Below, piece by piece: positions 1 through 8,805 of a stretch of DNA of 64,000 bases; the stretch's first letter is position 1, and every line of letters starts with the position of its first letter. This DNA comes from Candidatus Eremiobacterota bacterium (GTDB lineage: Bacteria > Vulcanimicrobiota > CADAWZ01 > Ess09-12). The stretch lies in assembly GCA_031082125.1 (NCBI GenBank), contig JAVHLM010000009.1, forward strand, positions 19,011 through 83,010. The letters are read 5' to 3'. Under the pieces are notes generated by a model, which worked only from the letters and a program-made list of their open reading frames with translations, made no database searches and had not been told where the DNA came from. The position numbers were made by a program, and so were the translations under genes.

Positions 1-4
1 CAAA

Positions 5-1528
5 ATGAATACGGCGAAAGCACTTCATGTGATGCTTGTTATCGGGGACAGCGCCCTCAGGGAGCACTGCGCGGCGCAGCTCTCCCTTGAGCCCACGCTC
101 CACCTCACCTCCCTCGAGAACAGCGATGAGGCTTTGCGGGAGCTTGCCGCCATGAGCTATGACATGGTCATCATCGAGGGGGGGGGCAGGACCGGGATAC
201 CTGGTGACTTCATCAGGAAGATAAGGACAGACTACCCTGCCCTTGGAATAATCCTCATCCTGGACGGCAGCGAGGACATGAAAACCATGCTGCCTGAGCT
301 TGAAGAGCTGAGGGTGAACCTGGCGACAAGGGCTGAGCTCCTGGAGTTTCCCGCCCGGTTCCCCCATGTCATTGCCAACATCAAGCTCAGGAAAAAAGAG
401 AGAATCGAGTGCGAGGAGCGCATCAGGACAATCTACGAGCGCATGAAAAGCATCTTTGACACTCTCGGGGAGCGCCATGTCGAATCCATTGCCATCATTG
501 ACTCAAGCTACAGGGTTCATTTTCACAACAGGCGCGCCGCCGAAGGGAAGGAAGCATCAAGGGATATGCCCTGCTTCAGGCTCTATTACGAGCGGTCAAC
601 GCCCTGCGAATTCTGCCTCCTTAAAAAGGTCCTCGAGAGCGACAGCCTCATGAGCACCGAGATCTCCACCGAGGAGGGCAGGGAATACTTCCTCATGATG
701 ATGCCCTTTGTTGACAGCGACGGCGAGAGGAAGGTCCTCAGGATCATGAGGGACATCACTGAGTGGAGAACCCTGAACAGGCAGATGCAGCGCCAGGTTG
801 ACGAATTCTTCAGCATCTTCAACTGCCTGGACCTCGGGATCTATATAGTCGATCCCGAGACTTACACGATACTGGCGGCAAACACCCAGGCCATCAAGCT
901 TCTGGGCGAGAATCCCGTTGACAAGAAGTGTTTCGAGGTGCTCCTCAAAGGCCACTCGGCGCCTTGCTCACACTGCGATAACGCCCTCATCTCACGGGGG
1001 ATCATCCAGTCGGGGACACTGCCCTGGGAGTTCAAATCGGCAGCCCATGACCGCTGGTACCGCTGCATCAGCAAGATAATCTCATGGCCGGGGAAAAAAT
1101 TCGCCAAGATGGAAGTGATAATGGACATCACGGAATCAATGCGCACCGAGCGTGAAATCAACACCCTCAGGGTCTTTAAAGATAAAATAAGGGCACTCCC
1201 CCACCTTGCCCTCATGGAGTTTGACAGGAAGGGCAAAATCATATATGCTAACGAGGCCTCGGCGGCGATGCTGGGAAACTGTTCCGAGGAACTCATGGGC
1301 CTCTTCATATGGCAGCTCCCCGATGATTCGTGCAAGGAGGCCATCTACCGCACCATCGAAAGACCGGGAGCGACGGACAGGGAGGCACTGGAGTGCACCC
1401 TCAACGGGAAGGAGAAAAAGGTGGAAGTCCATCTTAACTTCATCCTGCACAGGGATGTGAAAGGGAGCCTCATCGACGGGTCGGTCTTCATCATTGAAAA
1501 GCCCAGAAAGATCACCAGGTTCTATTGA
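5..1528 (+). CDS. Receiver-like/triple-PAS sensor protein without kinase domain
   Basis: 507 residues. Residues 8-125 look like a response-regulator receiver, but the phosphoacceptor position in YDMVIIEGG is Glu58, not Asp, and the conserved Lys-Pro is missing, so it is probably a pseudo-receiver. Three PAS-like domains follow at about 155-255, 265-375 and 390-500. The first two each carry a Cys-x(10-11)-CxxC motif (C190/C201/C204 and C309/C321/C324), a pattern known from many PAS sensors and possibly involved in redox or metal sensing. There is no HisKA/HATPase, GGDEF or HTH, so output must go through a partner. The STAS, DUF47 and histidine kinase genes just downstream are the obvious candidates. 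The ATG lies 4 bases from the window edge, so its ribosome site is not visible and the true start could be further upstream. Confidence 0.8.
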   Translation: MNTAKALHVMLVIGDSALREHCAAQLSLEPTLHLTSLENSDEALRELAAMSYDMVIIEGGGRTGIPGDFIRKIRTDYPALGIILILDGSEDMKTMLPELEELRVNLATRAELLEFPARFPHVIANIKLRKKERIECEERIRTIYERMKSIFDTLGERHVESIAIIDSSYRVHFHNRRAAEGKEASRDMPCFRLYYERSTPCEFCLLKKVLESDSLMSTEISTEEGREYFLMMMPFVDSDGERKVLRIMRDITEWRTLNRQMQRQVDEFFSIFNCLDLGIYIVDPETYTILAANTQAIKLLGENPVDKKCFEVLLKGHSAPCSHCDNALISRGIIQSGTLPWEFKSAAHDRWYRCISKIISWPGKKFAKMEVIMDITESMRTEREINTLRVFKDKIRALPHLALMEFDRKGKIIYANEASAAMLGNCSEELMGLFIWQLPDDSCKEAIYRTIERPGATDREALECTLNGKEKKVEVHLNFILHRDVKGSLIDGSVFIIEKPRKITRFY

Positions 1529-1551
1529 TTCACCGCACAGGAGGTGTTTTT

Positions 1552-1917
1552 ATGACAGCAATAATCAAGGAATCATCAATAAATCCAGACTATACCATAC
1601 TGAAGCTCAAGCACAAGCTTGACACCGTTTCAGCCGAGGTGTTTGAGACGCAGATAAACGAGCTCATCACCAAAGGGAAAACCAATATCATCATAGATTT
1701 CGAGGAATCAAACTACCTGAGCAGCATGGGCCTCAGGGTCCTTTTCTCGGCATCACGCCTCCTCAATGAGCAGAACCGGCGCCTGATCCTCATCAACGTG
1801 GGTCCCACGGTGATGAAAGTCATCAATATAGCCGATTGTGCCGATCTCTTTGAGATCTTCGAGAGCGAGGAGAAAGCCCTTGCAAGTCCCGGATCCAACC
1901 CGACATGCAAAGGATGA
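1552..1917 (+). CDS. STAS-domain anti-sigma factor antagonist-like protein
   Basis: A 121-residue single STAS domain (SpoIIAA/RsbV family). The helix-capping motif NYLSSMGLR aligns with the family's DSSG loop, and Ser58 sits at the usual phosphorylation position. An in-frame TTG at 1525 gives a longer reading, but the ATG at 1552 is preceded by a strong AGGAGGTG at 1539-1546 and is preferred. The gene lies 23 bases after the PAS sensor and 16 before the DUF47 gene, so it is almost certainly cotranscribed. STAS proteins of this size normally switch partners between an anti-sigma kinase and another protein. No RsbW-type kinase is adjacent; the only kinase nearby is the HisKA-type one at 3531. 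Confidence 0.9.
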   Translation: MTAIIKESSINPDYTILKLKHKLDTVSAEVFETQINELITKGKTNIIIDFEESNYLSSMGLRVLFSASRLLNEQNRRLILINVGPTVMKVINIADCADLFEIFESEEKALASPGSNPTCKG

Positions 1918-1933
1918 CAGGGAGGACTGCCAT

Positions 1934-2563
1934 ATGAAGCTTCAACTTTTCCCCAAGAATGTAAAGTTCTTCGATCTCTTCAAGGAGGAGAGCGACCTCG
2001 TTGAGAAGGCCGCTGAGGCCCTTAACGGGCTTTTCTCAAGCTTTGAGAATATCGAGGAGAAATGCAGCACCATCAACAGGCTTGAAAACGAGTGCCACAC
2101 GCTGGTGAGAAGGATCAACAAGGAGCTTTACCGTAACTTTATCACCCCCCTGGACCGCGAAGACATCCACTCTATCAACCGCAGGCACCACGAGGTGGCT
2201 TTCATAATCAAGGCCATCTCGGTGAGGATAGGCCTTTTCAACCTCCCTTCCCTCACGGCCCCCTCGGTGGAGATCATCTCGATCTTCAACAGGATGATCA
2301 AGGAAATTAAATCCCTGATGGACGGCCTTGAGAAGATCAAGGACATTGATGAGAACATGAAGCGCATCGAGGAGATGAAAAAGCAGGCTGAAACGCTGCT
2401 TCGGCTCGCTTATGCCGAGCTCTACGAAGGCTCCCGCAAGACGCCGGAAGATGTGCTCTATATCCTCCAGTGGTCGCAGATTTATGATCTCATCCAGCAG
2501 GCCCTTGAGTCCACCGAACGGCTTGCCACTGTCATAGAGGGCATCACGCTGAAGAATGGCTGA
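1934..2563 (+). CDS. DUF47 / PhoU-like putative phosphate transport regulator
   Basis: 209 residues, predicted all-helical and charged, matching the DUF47 (TIGR00153) family, which folds like PhoU and is often found beside Pit-type phosphate transporters. The opening phenylalanine-rich segment (FPKNVKFFDLF) and the segment around TPLDREDIHSINR are family hallmarks. AGGGAGG at 1919-1925 supports the ATG at 1934 over the longer upstream reading. No phosphate transporter is present here; the gene sits inside a signalling operon and its 3' end overlaps the radical SAM gene by 8 bases. Its role here (phosphate regulation or a scaffold for the STAS/PAS proteins) is not decided by the sequence. Confidence 0.88.
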   Translation: MKLQLFPKNVKFFDLFKEESDLVEKAAEALNGLFSSFENIEEKCSTINRLENECHTLVRRINKELYRNFITPLDREDIHSINRRHHEVAFIIKAISVRIGLFNLPSLTAPSVEIISIFNRMIKEIKSLMDGLEKIKDIDENMKRIEEMKKQAETLLRLAYAELYEGSRKTPEDVLYILQWSQIYDLIQQALESTERLATVIEGITLKNG

Positions 2564-3494
2564 ACTTGATCCCCTTGAGCGGCATTACCGCACCTACCCG
2601 GTGTACCTGCGGAGGCGCTTCGGCGCCCCTGTTTTCCGTATCAGCATTGACGCCGGATTCAGCTGCCCCGGCAGGGACGGGGGAAAGCCCTGCATTTACT
2701 GCAACAATGAGAGCTTCAGCCCCTCACTTTCCAGGAGCACAAAGCCCGTGAGCTTCCAGATAAGGGAGGCCCTCGCCAGGAGAAGCTGGAGGGGCCGTTA
2801 CGGGGGCTTCATTGCCTACTTCCAGCCCTATACGAACACCTATGCACCTGTAAAACACCTCAAGGCTCTTTACGAGGAGGCTCTCGCCGTTGATGGCTGC
2901 CTGGGGATCTCCATCGGGACAAGGCCTGATTGCGTCGATGGCGCGGTCCTTGATCTCCTCGCCGAACTTGGCAGCCGGGCCTTTATCACCGTCGAGTACG
3001 GCCTCCAGTCGCCCCATCAGGAAAGCCTCCTATGGATGAAACGGGGCCATACGCTCGAGGCATTCCAGGATGCCGTGCGGAACACCTCATTGCGGAGCAT
3101 TGCCACTGGTGCCCATATCATCCTCGGCATCCCCGGCGAGACAGAGCCACAGATGCTTGAAACGGCTTCAATTATCTCGGGGCTCCCCCTCACGTTCCTC
3201 AAAATACACCAGCTCCAGGTGGTAAGGGGTACGGTGCTCGCCGAAATGCATGACAAAAATCCCTTTCCCCTCTGGAGCCTCGGGAAGTACGCCTCCTTTC
3301 TCTGCGATTTCATTGAAGAGCTGAGATACGACCTGGTGATCCAGCGCCTCTACTCCCATTCCCGCCCCGACCTTCTGATAGGTCCCCTCTGGGGCGGGGA
3401 CCGGCACCATATCGAAAATTTCATTCACAGGACCATAAGGGCAACAGAGGTTCAGCAGGGAAGGAGAAGAGGCGGCCAGGAAGGGAATCCATGA
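2556..3494 (+). CDS. Radical SAM protein, YhcC/TIGR01212 family
   Basis: 312 residues, the normal length for the YhcC-like radical SAM family. The [4Fe-4S] ligands are C37, C46 and C49 (C-x8-C-x2-C, as in this family rather than the classical CxxxCxxC). Other family features are the opening HYRTYPVYLRRRFG, SIGTRPDCV, EYGLQS and the Gly-rich HIILGIPGET. YhcC-type enzymes are widespread, with an incompletely defined role (a tRNA- or nucleotide-related function has been suggested). The ATG overlaps the end of the DUF47 gene, indicating translational coupling. A Gly/Arg/Gln-rich tail ends the protein. Confidence 0.93.
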   Translation: MAELDPLERHYRTYPVYLRRRFGAPVFRISIDAGFSCPGRDGGKPCIYCNNESFSPSLSRSTKPVSFQIREALARRSWRGRYGGFIAYFQPYTNTYAPVKHLKALYEEALAVDGCLGISIGTRPDCVDGAVLDLLAELGSRAFITVEYGLQSPHQESLLWMKRGHTLEAFQDAVRNTSLRSIATGAHIILGIPGETEPQMLETASIISGLPLTFLKIHQLQVVRGTVLAEMHDKNPFPLWSLGKYASFLCDFIEELRYDLVIQRLYSHSRPDLLIGPLWGGDRHHIENFIHRTIRATEVQQGRRRGGQEGNP

Positions 3495-3530
3495 AAGATA
3501 GAGAAGGCATGCCACAGCGAGGTGAGCTCC

Positions 3531-4226
3531 ATGCAGAATGAAACACCGGTGAACGACCCTTTTCTCTCAATCGTCTCCCATGACCTCAAGGCTCCCGTCG
3601 GCCTCATCATCACCTACTCCTCGATGCTCAGGGATTCCCTCAACCTCTCTCACGACGACCATGACATCCTGGATGAGATCCTTCTTGCTGCTCATTCCCT
3701 GCAGATACAGGTGAACAACCTGGTGAACGCAACGAAAATAAACAGGGGTGACCTGCTGTACGACATGAAGACTTATCATCTCAGGAGCCTCATAGACCAT
3801 GTTCTGGAGATCATCCAGCCCCAGTGCAGAACCAAGGGGATCGAGATAAAGAATTTCATTGACGAGAACCTCTGGATCAAGGGCGATTTCGAGAAGCTCC
3901 AGGAAGTCCTGATGAACCTCGTCAAAAATGCCATCCAGGCTTCGCCAAGAAAAAGCACCGTCACCGTGGCTGCACGGAAAGAGGGAGGAAATGCTGTGAT
4001 CGAGGTCCAGGATGCAGGGAAAGGGATAGAACCTTCGGATCTCGAGAGGGTCTTCCTCGCCGGGGAGAGGGGGTCTGACAGGAAAACCGGCGCAGGCCTG
4101 GGTCTCTATATCGCCCGAGCCATCGTGAGAGCTCACGGGAGCGATATCAACGTGGTGAGCGAGCCCGGCAGGGGAGCCTCCTTTTCATTCAGCCTTCCGC
4201 TCTCCGACCCCGAGAAGGAGGAATAG
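3531..4226 (+). CDS. Soluble sensor histidine kinase (HisKA-HATPase_c)
   Basis: 231 residues from the ATG at 3531. A GTG at 3522 would add three residues, but GAGGTGAG at 3519-3526 places the ribosome site before 3531. H box SIVSHDLKAP with His17 as phosphoacceptor; N box NLVKNAIQ; G1 DAGKGIEP; G2 GAGLGLYIARA. No sensor domain and no membrane segment are present, so the protein is a bare cytosolic kinase core that must receive its signal from another protein, plausibly the PAS sensor at the head of this operon. No response regulator is next to it. Its 3' end overlaps the convergent HD hydrolase gene by 38 bases. Confidence 0.93.
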   Translation: MQNETPVNDPFLSIVSHDLKAPVGLIITYSSMLRDSLNLSHDDHDILDEILLAAHSLQIQVNNLVNATKINRGDLLYDMKTYHLRSLIDHVLEIIQPQCRTKGIEIKNFIDENLWIKGDFEKLQEVLMNLVKNAIQASPRKSTVTVAARKEGGNAVIEVQDAGKGIEPSDLERVFLAGERGSDRKTGAGLGLYIARAIVRAHGSDINVVSEPGRGASFSFSLPLSDPEKEE

Positions 4227-4791
4227 GCTTCTCTTCCCTTCCGAAAACAGCTTCGACCTCCTGCCTGAAATCCCGGAGCAGATTCTCATGGGGCGTGCAT
4301 GCAAGCCTTTCCTGGAATATCTCCAGCAGGGCGCGGTAATACCAGCACTGATCCGCCATGGAACGCTTGAAGCGATTCCAGAGCCTCTCCTTATGGGTGA
4401 TATAATCACGGTGGATTGTTCTTATGTTGTCAAGCTTGTCAGCGATCTCCACAAGAAGGCACCTCTCATTCATGCTCCTCAGGCTTGCAACGGTGCTCTC
4501 CTTTCTCTCTTCCCAGGACCTGCTCTTGTCGCTCTGTGACACTGCCTCAACGAAGGCCGTGACTTCGGGACCGAATTCCGCTGCAAGGTCGGCAGCCGTT
4601 GTTCTTGTGTCCTCCAGTGTGTCATGGAGGAGCGCTGCGGCAATGACCTCATCTTCGCAGCCCGCTTCTATGAGAATAGCCGCAGCATTGAGCGGGTGGA
4701 TGAGATAGGGCAGCTCCGTGCCCTTCCTGAACTGCCCCCTGTGGGCTCGCTCAGCAAAGGCCAGGGCCCTGAAGACAAGCTCTCTCTTCAC
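4189..4791 (-). CDS. HD-domain hydrolase, Mesh1/SpoT-hydrolase-like
   Basis: About 200 residues. Motifs match the HD hydrolase domain of RelA/SpoT and the stand-alone Mesh1-type ppGpp hydrolases: HRGQFRKG, LPYLIHPLNAA, ALLHDTLEDT (the HD pair plus acidic residues) and EIADKLDNIRTIHRD. No synthetase, TGS or ACT domain follows, so this is a hydrolase-only small protein, possibly acting on ppGpp or another phosphorylated nucleotide. Two in-frame GTG starts exist (4818 and 4791). The GAGGAGGAGG five bases before 4791 makes that one more likely. The last 38 bases overlap the histidine kinase gene end to end. Confidence 0.85.
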   Translation of the reverse strand: MKRELVFRALAFAERAHRGQFRKGTELPYLIHPLNAAAILIEAGCEDEVIAAALLHDTLEDTRTTAADLAAEFGPEVTAFVEAVSQSDKSRSWEERKESTVASLRSMNERCLLVEIADKLDNIRTIHRDYITHKERLWNRFKRSMADQCWYYRALLEIFQERLACTPHENLLRDFRQEVEAVFGREEKPIPPSRGRRAEG

Positions 4792-4818
4792 ATGCACCTC
4801 CTCCTCTGCCGAAAGCAC

Positions 4819-5213
4819 CGGTACTCGCCGTACAATAAAAAAACCCCGGAAGACTGCTCCATATATTTATAGGAGTTATCCCTCATGACCCCGGTCAAGA
4901 GTTTGAAGGATTTTGGCCCAGTGTGCCTCCCGGGGCGTGAAACTCGCCCTTGTACTTCTCTCGGAAATCGAGGGCTCATTTTCATGGGCCCCCTGTATCT
5001 TTCGCCCATATTATTCTTTTATCCGGCCATGAACTCCTTCTCGCCTGATCGCCATGAATCCCAGGAATGGAGCCATTCCGTTTCATGAAAAAAGTGCCGG
5101 GAAGGACAACACTTTAAGGTTTTCCATAAATTTCCTGCATGCAAAATTATTTTTTTTTTGCCCTTTTGCATGCAAAAAAAACGGCGTCAAGCAGAGCTCT
5201 TTTTCGGCACTTT
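4819..5213. other. Intergenic region with repeated TGCATGCAAAA element
   Basis: No convincing gene. TGCATGCAAAA at 5136-5146 recurs within the perfect palindrome TTTTGCATGCAAAA at 5164-5177, with a long T run between them. The region lies downstream of the esterase gene (minus strand) and upstream of the HD hydrolase gene, so it may hold a terminator or a regulator site. Short reading frames here lack ribosome sites and homology signs. Confidence 0.5.
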
Positions 5214-6584
5214 TCACTCGGTCCGCACACAGCCGAGTTGTCGGGCGAAAAACTCCATCATCTCCTGGAGGTGGATGCGCCAGAAGTTATTGGTGTGGTT
5301 CCCGGGGTATATGCGGAACTCGTTCCTGATACCCGCCTTGTCCATCGCAAGCTTCAGGTTGAAGTTATCGCGAAGCGCCCCGCGCTCCTCATCGCCCACC
5401 AGAAAGAAAAAATCGGTGTCCTTGGCACCTGAAACAAGTTTTATCACATTGAACTGGTTCTTCTTCCAGGAATTCTCATCGCCGACAAGCTTCCTGAGGG
5501 CATCGATTCTCCGGTAGCGGTAGAGATTGTATATGGCTGAGAAGCTCGCCGCCGCCCTGAAGGTACCGGGGTAGCGCGTCGCCAGGTAAAGGGAGCCGAA
5601 GCCTCCCATCGAGATGCCTCCTATCGCCCTCTGGCCGCTCACCGGATAGGCGGCCTCGGCGTAAGGGATCAGCTCCTTGATGATATAATCCTCCATCAGG
5701 GCATTTGCCGCCTTGGGGCTGTTGATATACCAGCTGGGGATCGTCTCACCCCAGACCCATACGTTCCCGTCCACCCATATCAGAATGATGCCGTACCGCT
5801 CTGCAAGCATCTTGACCGTCTCAACCTGGAGCCAGTCGGCCAGGTGCGATCCGCCGTATCCATGGAGCAGGATGAGGAGGGGAAATTTCTGATCTCCCCT
5901 GCCGCGAGGGGGCATATAAACCCTGAAAGGCCTGTCGGCGGCGAGGGCCTTGCTTTTAAAGGAGTCTATCCTGCACTCGCCTTCCAGGGCAAGATCGATG
6001 GGTATCCAGTAATTCTTCCCGTAGTTGTCATCAACGGTCCCGTCGGGATAGACGAAGGTATAGACTATCACCTCAGGCACCTTCCTCATATTGAAGGGGC
6101 CTATGGTGGTTTTGTAGCGCCCCGAGGCGCGGTCCTCTTCCATCTGCTGGACGTTCACCTCAAGGTTGGGGACGGTGTTTTTCAAATACCCCCTGGGGCA
6201 GGGATGCCAGCCGTTGACGGACCAGAGGAGCGACGCCGGCTTTTCCGAGTAAATGGTGATCTCATCACTGCAGGTGGGGCCAAGGGGTGAAAAGGTCGCA
6301 TGGACAACCTTCTTCTCGGTGACCATTGCAAGGGAATTGAGGCTTCCAAGCTCATTCTGCTCGAACCGTTTTGCCTTCCAGTCATAATGCCAGTCCACGC
6401 CGTTCACAAGGAACTTGTAAGGATAAAAGCCTTCAGGGACTTCCAGCGAGTGGCGCCATAGCCGTCTTTTCTCGTCAGGCTTCATGGGCGTCACGCCCTT
6501 GTTCCAGCTGTTGAATGAGCCTACAAGAAAGACCTCATTGACGGTCTCTGGCCTGCGGGGGGAAAATTCAAACTGAACCTTCAC
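5214..6584 (-). CDS. Esterase (EstD/enterochelin-esterase fold) with N-terminal CBM48-like domain
   Basis: About 456 residues. The first ~85 residues (VFLVGSFNSWN, YPYKFLVNG) resemble the E-set/CBM48 glycogen-binding fold of AMPK-beta and isoamylases. The C-terminal half is an alpha/beta hydrolase of the esterase D/feruloyl-esterase type: LHGYGG oxyanion strand, nucleophile Ser325 in GGISMGG, and a late His in YPGNHT. No secretion signal is visible. A GTG at 6593 is possible, but the AAGAGGTGAG site fits the GTG at 6584. The gene begins 15 bases (6 from the alternate start) after the S9 peptidase and is surely cotranscribed. Substrate unknown; a carbohydrate ester is plausible given the N-terminal domain. 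Confidence 0.85.
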   Translation of the reverse strand: MKVQFEFSPRRPETVNEVFLVGSFNSWNKGVTPMKPDEKRRLWRHSLEVPEGFYPYKFLVNGVDWHYDWKAKRFEQNELGSLNSLAMVTEKKVVHATFSPLGPTCSDEITIYSEKPASLLWSVNGWHPCPRGYLKNTVPNLEVNVQQMEEDRASGRYKTTIGPFNMRKVPEVIVYTFVYPDGTVDDNYGKNYWIPIDLALEGECRIDSFKSKALAADRPFRVYMPPRGRGDQKFPLLILLHGYGGSHLADWLQVETVKMLAERYGIILIWVDGNVWVWGETIPSWYINSPKAANALMEDYIIKELIPYAEAAYPVSGQRAIGGISMGGFGSLYLATRYPGTFRAAASFSAIYNLYRYRRIDALRKLVGDENSWKKNQFNVIKLVSGAKDTDFFFLVGDEERGALRDNFNLKLAMDKAGIRNEFRIYPGNHTNNFWRIHLQEMMEFFARQLGCVRTE

Positions 6585-6599
6585 GGCGCTCACCTCTTG

Positions 6600-8666
6600 C
6601 TATTTTCTATGGGCTTCAAACCATTCCATCACCAGCTCAAGGCGTGCCCTCCTGTTGGTGGGCCTGCCGCCCCTTGAAAGCTCGTGGGTCTCGTTCCTGA
6701 ACCTCACGAAACGGACCTTTTTCCCCAGGTACCTGAGGGCCACGAAGAACTGTTCAGCTTCCCCGAGAGGGGTGAGGTTGTCATTCTCTGAGTGCATGAT
6801 GAGCAGAGGTGTTGTCACCTTCTCGACATGAAAGAGGGGAGAATGCTTCATCATGCGGGTATAGTCCCTCCAGGGCACACCACCGAAAGCCTGCTCAAAA
6901 TGGAAGGCGCCGCAGGACATCCCGAAGGTCGAGACAAGGTTGACTATGCTCCTGTGGGACGCGGCGGCGCAGTACCGGCCTGTCTGCGTCACGAGCCAGT
7001 TGGTCATATAGCCCCCGTAGGATCCTCCCGTGAGAAAGAGGTTGCTCTCGTCAATGAACCCCAGGCCCTGCACATGGTCCAGGAACTCCATCTGGTCCAC
7101 CGTGTCAGGTCCTCCCCAGTACCCTTCCACCGCCGCCGTGAAAGCCGTGCCATATCCCCTGCTCCCCCGGGGATTTATGAAGAGCACGCAGTATCCCCGG
7201 GCAGCCATGAGCTGCATCTCGTGGAAAAAGGTGTACCCGTAAAGTATGTGGGGGCCTCCATGGATCTGGTGGACCAGGGGGTATTTCTTCTTTTCGTCAA
7301 AGCCGGGAGGCGTAAGGAGCCAGCCCTGGAGCTTCACCCCTTCCTTGGTGGTGAACCAGAGCTCCCGGGGCTCTGTCACTTTTGTCTCCTCCTTGAGAAA
7401 CTCGTTGTACGAGGTGATCCTTTTTATCTCCCAGCGGTCCCCGCTGCGGCGGTAATGATAGATCTCGCCGGGCGACAGCATGTCGCCCCTCAGGACTGCC
7501 ATGTTCTCCTTATTTCTGTCCATCGAGTAGTATGACACATCATGCTTTGCATCCTGCTCAATCCTCACAGGTACACCGCCATCTGACGGCACCTCGTAAA
7601 GATGACAGCCTCCCTGGCGGCTTGCGCAGAAGATCATTTTGCGACCGCCGTCAATAAAAAGGGGCTGCTGCACAAGGTCGTCAAACTCCCTGGTATCGCC
7701 GATGAGCATGTTGCTTACGTACCCGTCAAAATCTTTCGTGAGGAGCTCGGTCCCGCCGCCGCCGGAAGGCACCCTGTACAACCTGAGATCCTCGACGCCG
7801 CACTTGCCTTTCTCGCCGATATGCCCCGAGAAATAGATATATGAGCCGTCATCTGACCATTCCAGCCCTGCCTTTGAGCCGTACGGCGTCGCAAGGAGCG
7901 TGGCTTTCATTGTGGCGAGATCCAGGAGATAGAGGTCATTGCGCTCGTATTCATGGATGGGATCGCTCTCCCTGCCAGAGACAAAGGCCATAGTCTTCCC
8001 GTCGGGCGAGAGGGCCATCCCCCCGTCATCGCGGTCCCCCTCGGTAAGGGTTATGATTTCCTTTGTGGATATGTCGATGGAATAGAGGTGAAATTTCCCT
8101 GACGGCTTGATGTCTCCACCCTTGGTCTTGTAGGGTATATCTTCTATTATATTATAGGGGCGGTCCTCGTCCTTCTGCTTGTAGTCCGGATCATTGCTCA
8201 CATGGGTAAGACGCACGGGGGAATCCTGTTCCCTGTAAGTATAGAATACCCTTGTGCTGTCATTGCTCCATATATACTCTCCCAGGCTCCCCTTTTCGGT
8301 CATAAGGGGGACTGCCTCCCCGCCGTGAGCGGGCATCATCCAGAGGCCCTTTTTCTTGTCCCTGTCAGACCTGAAAATGACATGGCTTCCGTCGGGCGAC
8401 CAGAGGGGGTAGCTGTCGTTGTGCTCACCGTAAGTGAAGGGGCGCAGCGCTCCGTCGCCCAGATCGGCCAGGTAGATATTGGAGTGGTATGTGTTTTCCT
8501 TGAGATCGGTCCACTTGTAGGAGAAAAGGATCTTCCCGCCGCATGGGGATATCTCAGGCGAGTTGATGAGCTTGATACGGAAAAGGTCATCAATGGAGAG
8601 GAGGCGCTTTTCGCCCTGGCCTTCAGCCCCGGCATCGCATTTTTTTTCATTGGTGAGCGTGTTCAT
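6600..8666 (-). CDS. S9-family prolyl oligopeptidase / acylaminoacyl peptidase
   Basis: 688 residues from the ATG at 8666, which has AGGAGGA upstream; the longer in-frame reading to 8708 has none. The N-terminal ~420 residues contain TolB/DPP-like beta-propeller blades (repeated LSPDGKTMAFVS, WSPDGSHVIFRSD). The C-terminal ~250 residues form the peptidase domain: nucleophile Ser549 in GGSYGGYMT, an Asp in HSENDNLTP and a His in NETHELSRGG. Enzymes of this type cleave short peptides or remove N-acylated residues. No signal peptide is seen, so it is probably cytosolic. First gene of an operon with the downstream esterase. Confidence 0.93.
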   Translation of the reverse strand: MNTLTNEKKCDAGAEGQGEKRLLSIDDLFRIKLINSPEISPCGGKILFSYKWTDLKENTYHSNIYLADLGDGALRPFTYGEHNDSYPLWSPDGSHVIFRSDRDKKKGLWMMPAHGGEAVPLMTEKGSLGEYIWSNDSTRVFYTYREQDSPVRLTHVSNDPDYKQKDEDRPYNIIEDIPYKTKGGDIKPSGKFHLYSIDISTKEIITLTEGDRDDGGMALSPDGKTMAFVSGRESDPIHEYERNDLYLLDLATMKATLLATPYGSKAGLEWSDDGSYIYFSGHIGEKGKCGVEDLRLYRVPSGGGGTELLTKDFDGYVSNMLIGDTREFDDLVQQPLFIDGGRKMIFCASRQGGCHLYEVPSDGGVPVRIEQDAKHDVSYYSMDRNKENMAVLRGDMLSPGEIYHYRRSGDRWEIKRITSYNEFLKEETKVTEPRELWFTTKEGVKLQGWLLTPPGFDEKKKYPLVHQIHGGPHILYGYTFFHEMQLMAARGYCVLFINPRGSRGYGTAFTAAVEGYWGGPDTVDQMEFLDHVQGLGFIDESNLFLTGGSYGGYMTNWLVTQTGRYCAAASHRSIVNLVSTFGMSCGAFHFEQAFGGVPWRDYTRMMKHSPLFHVEKVTTPLLIMHSENDNLTPLGEAEQFFVALRYLGKKVRFVRFRNETHELSRGGRPTNRRARLELVMEWFEAHRK

Positions 8667-8805
8667 TGAAGTCCTCCTGGAGTGGCAAAAATTATGAGAG
8701 AATGCCATCCAGTCGAATTCTCGATACCACGCTCCCGCTCCTCCTTTTCCACAGCTTAACAGGCTTTGGGAGGAATTAAAGGAGAGTGCATGTAACTATT
8801 AAGCC

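Noticed and set aside
4885..5329. Short frames between HD hydrolase and esterase genes
   Set aside because: No ribosome sites; sequence is AT-rich and repetitive at 5130-5180.
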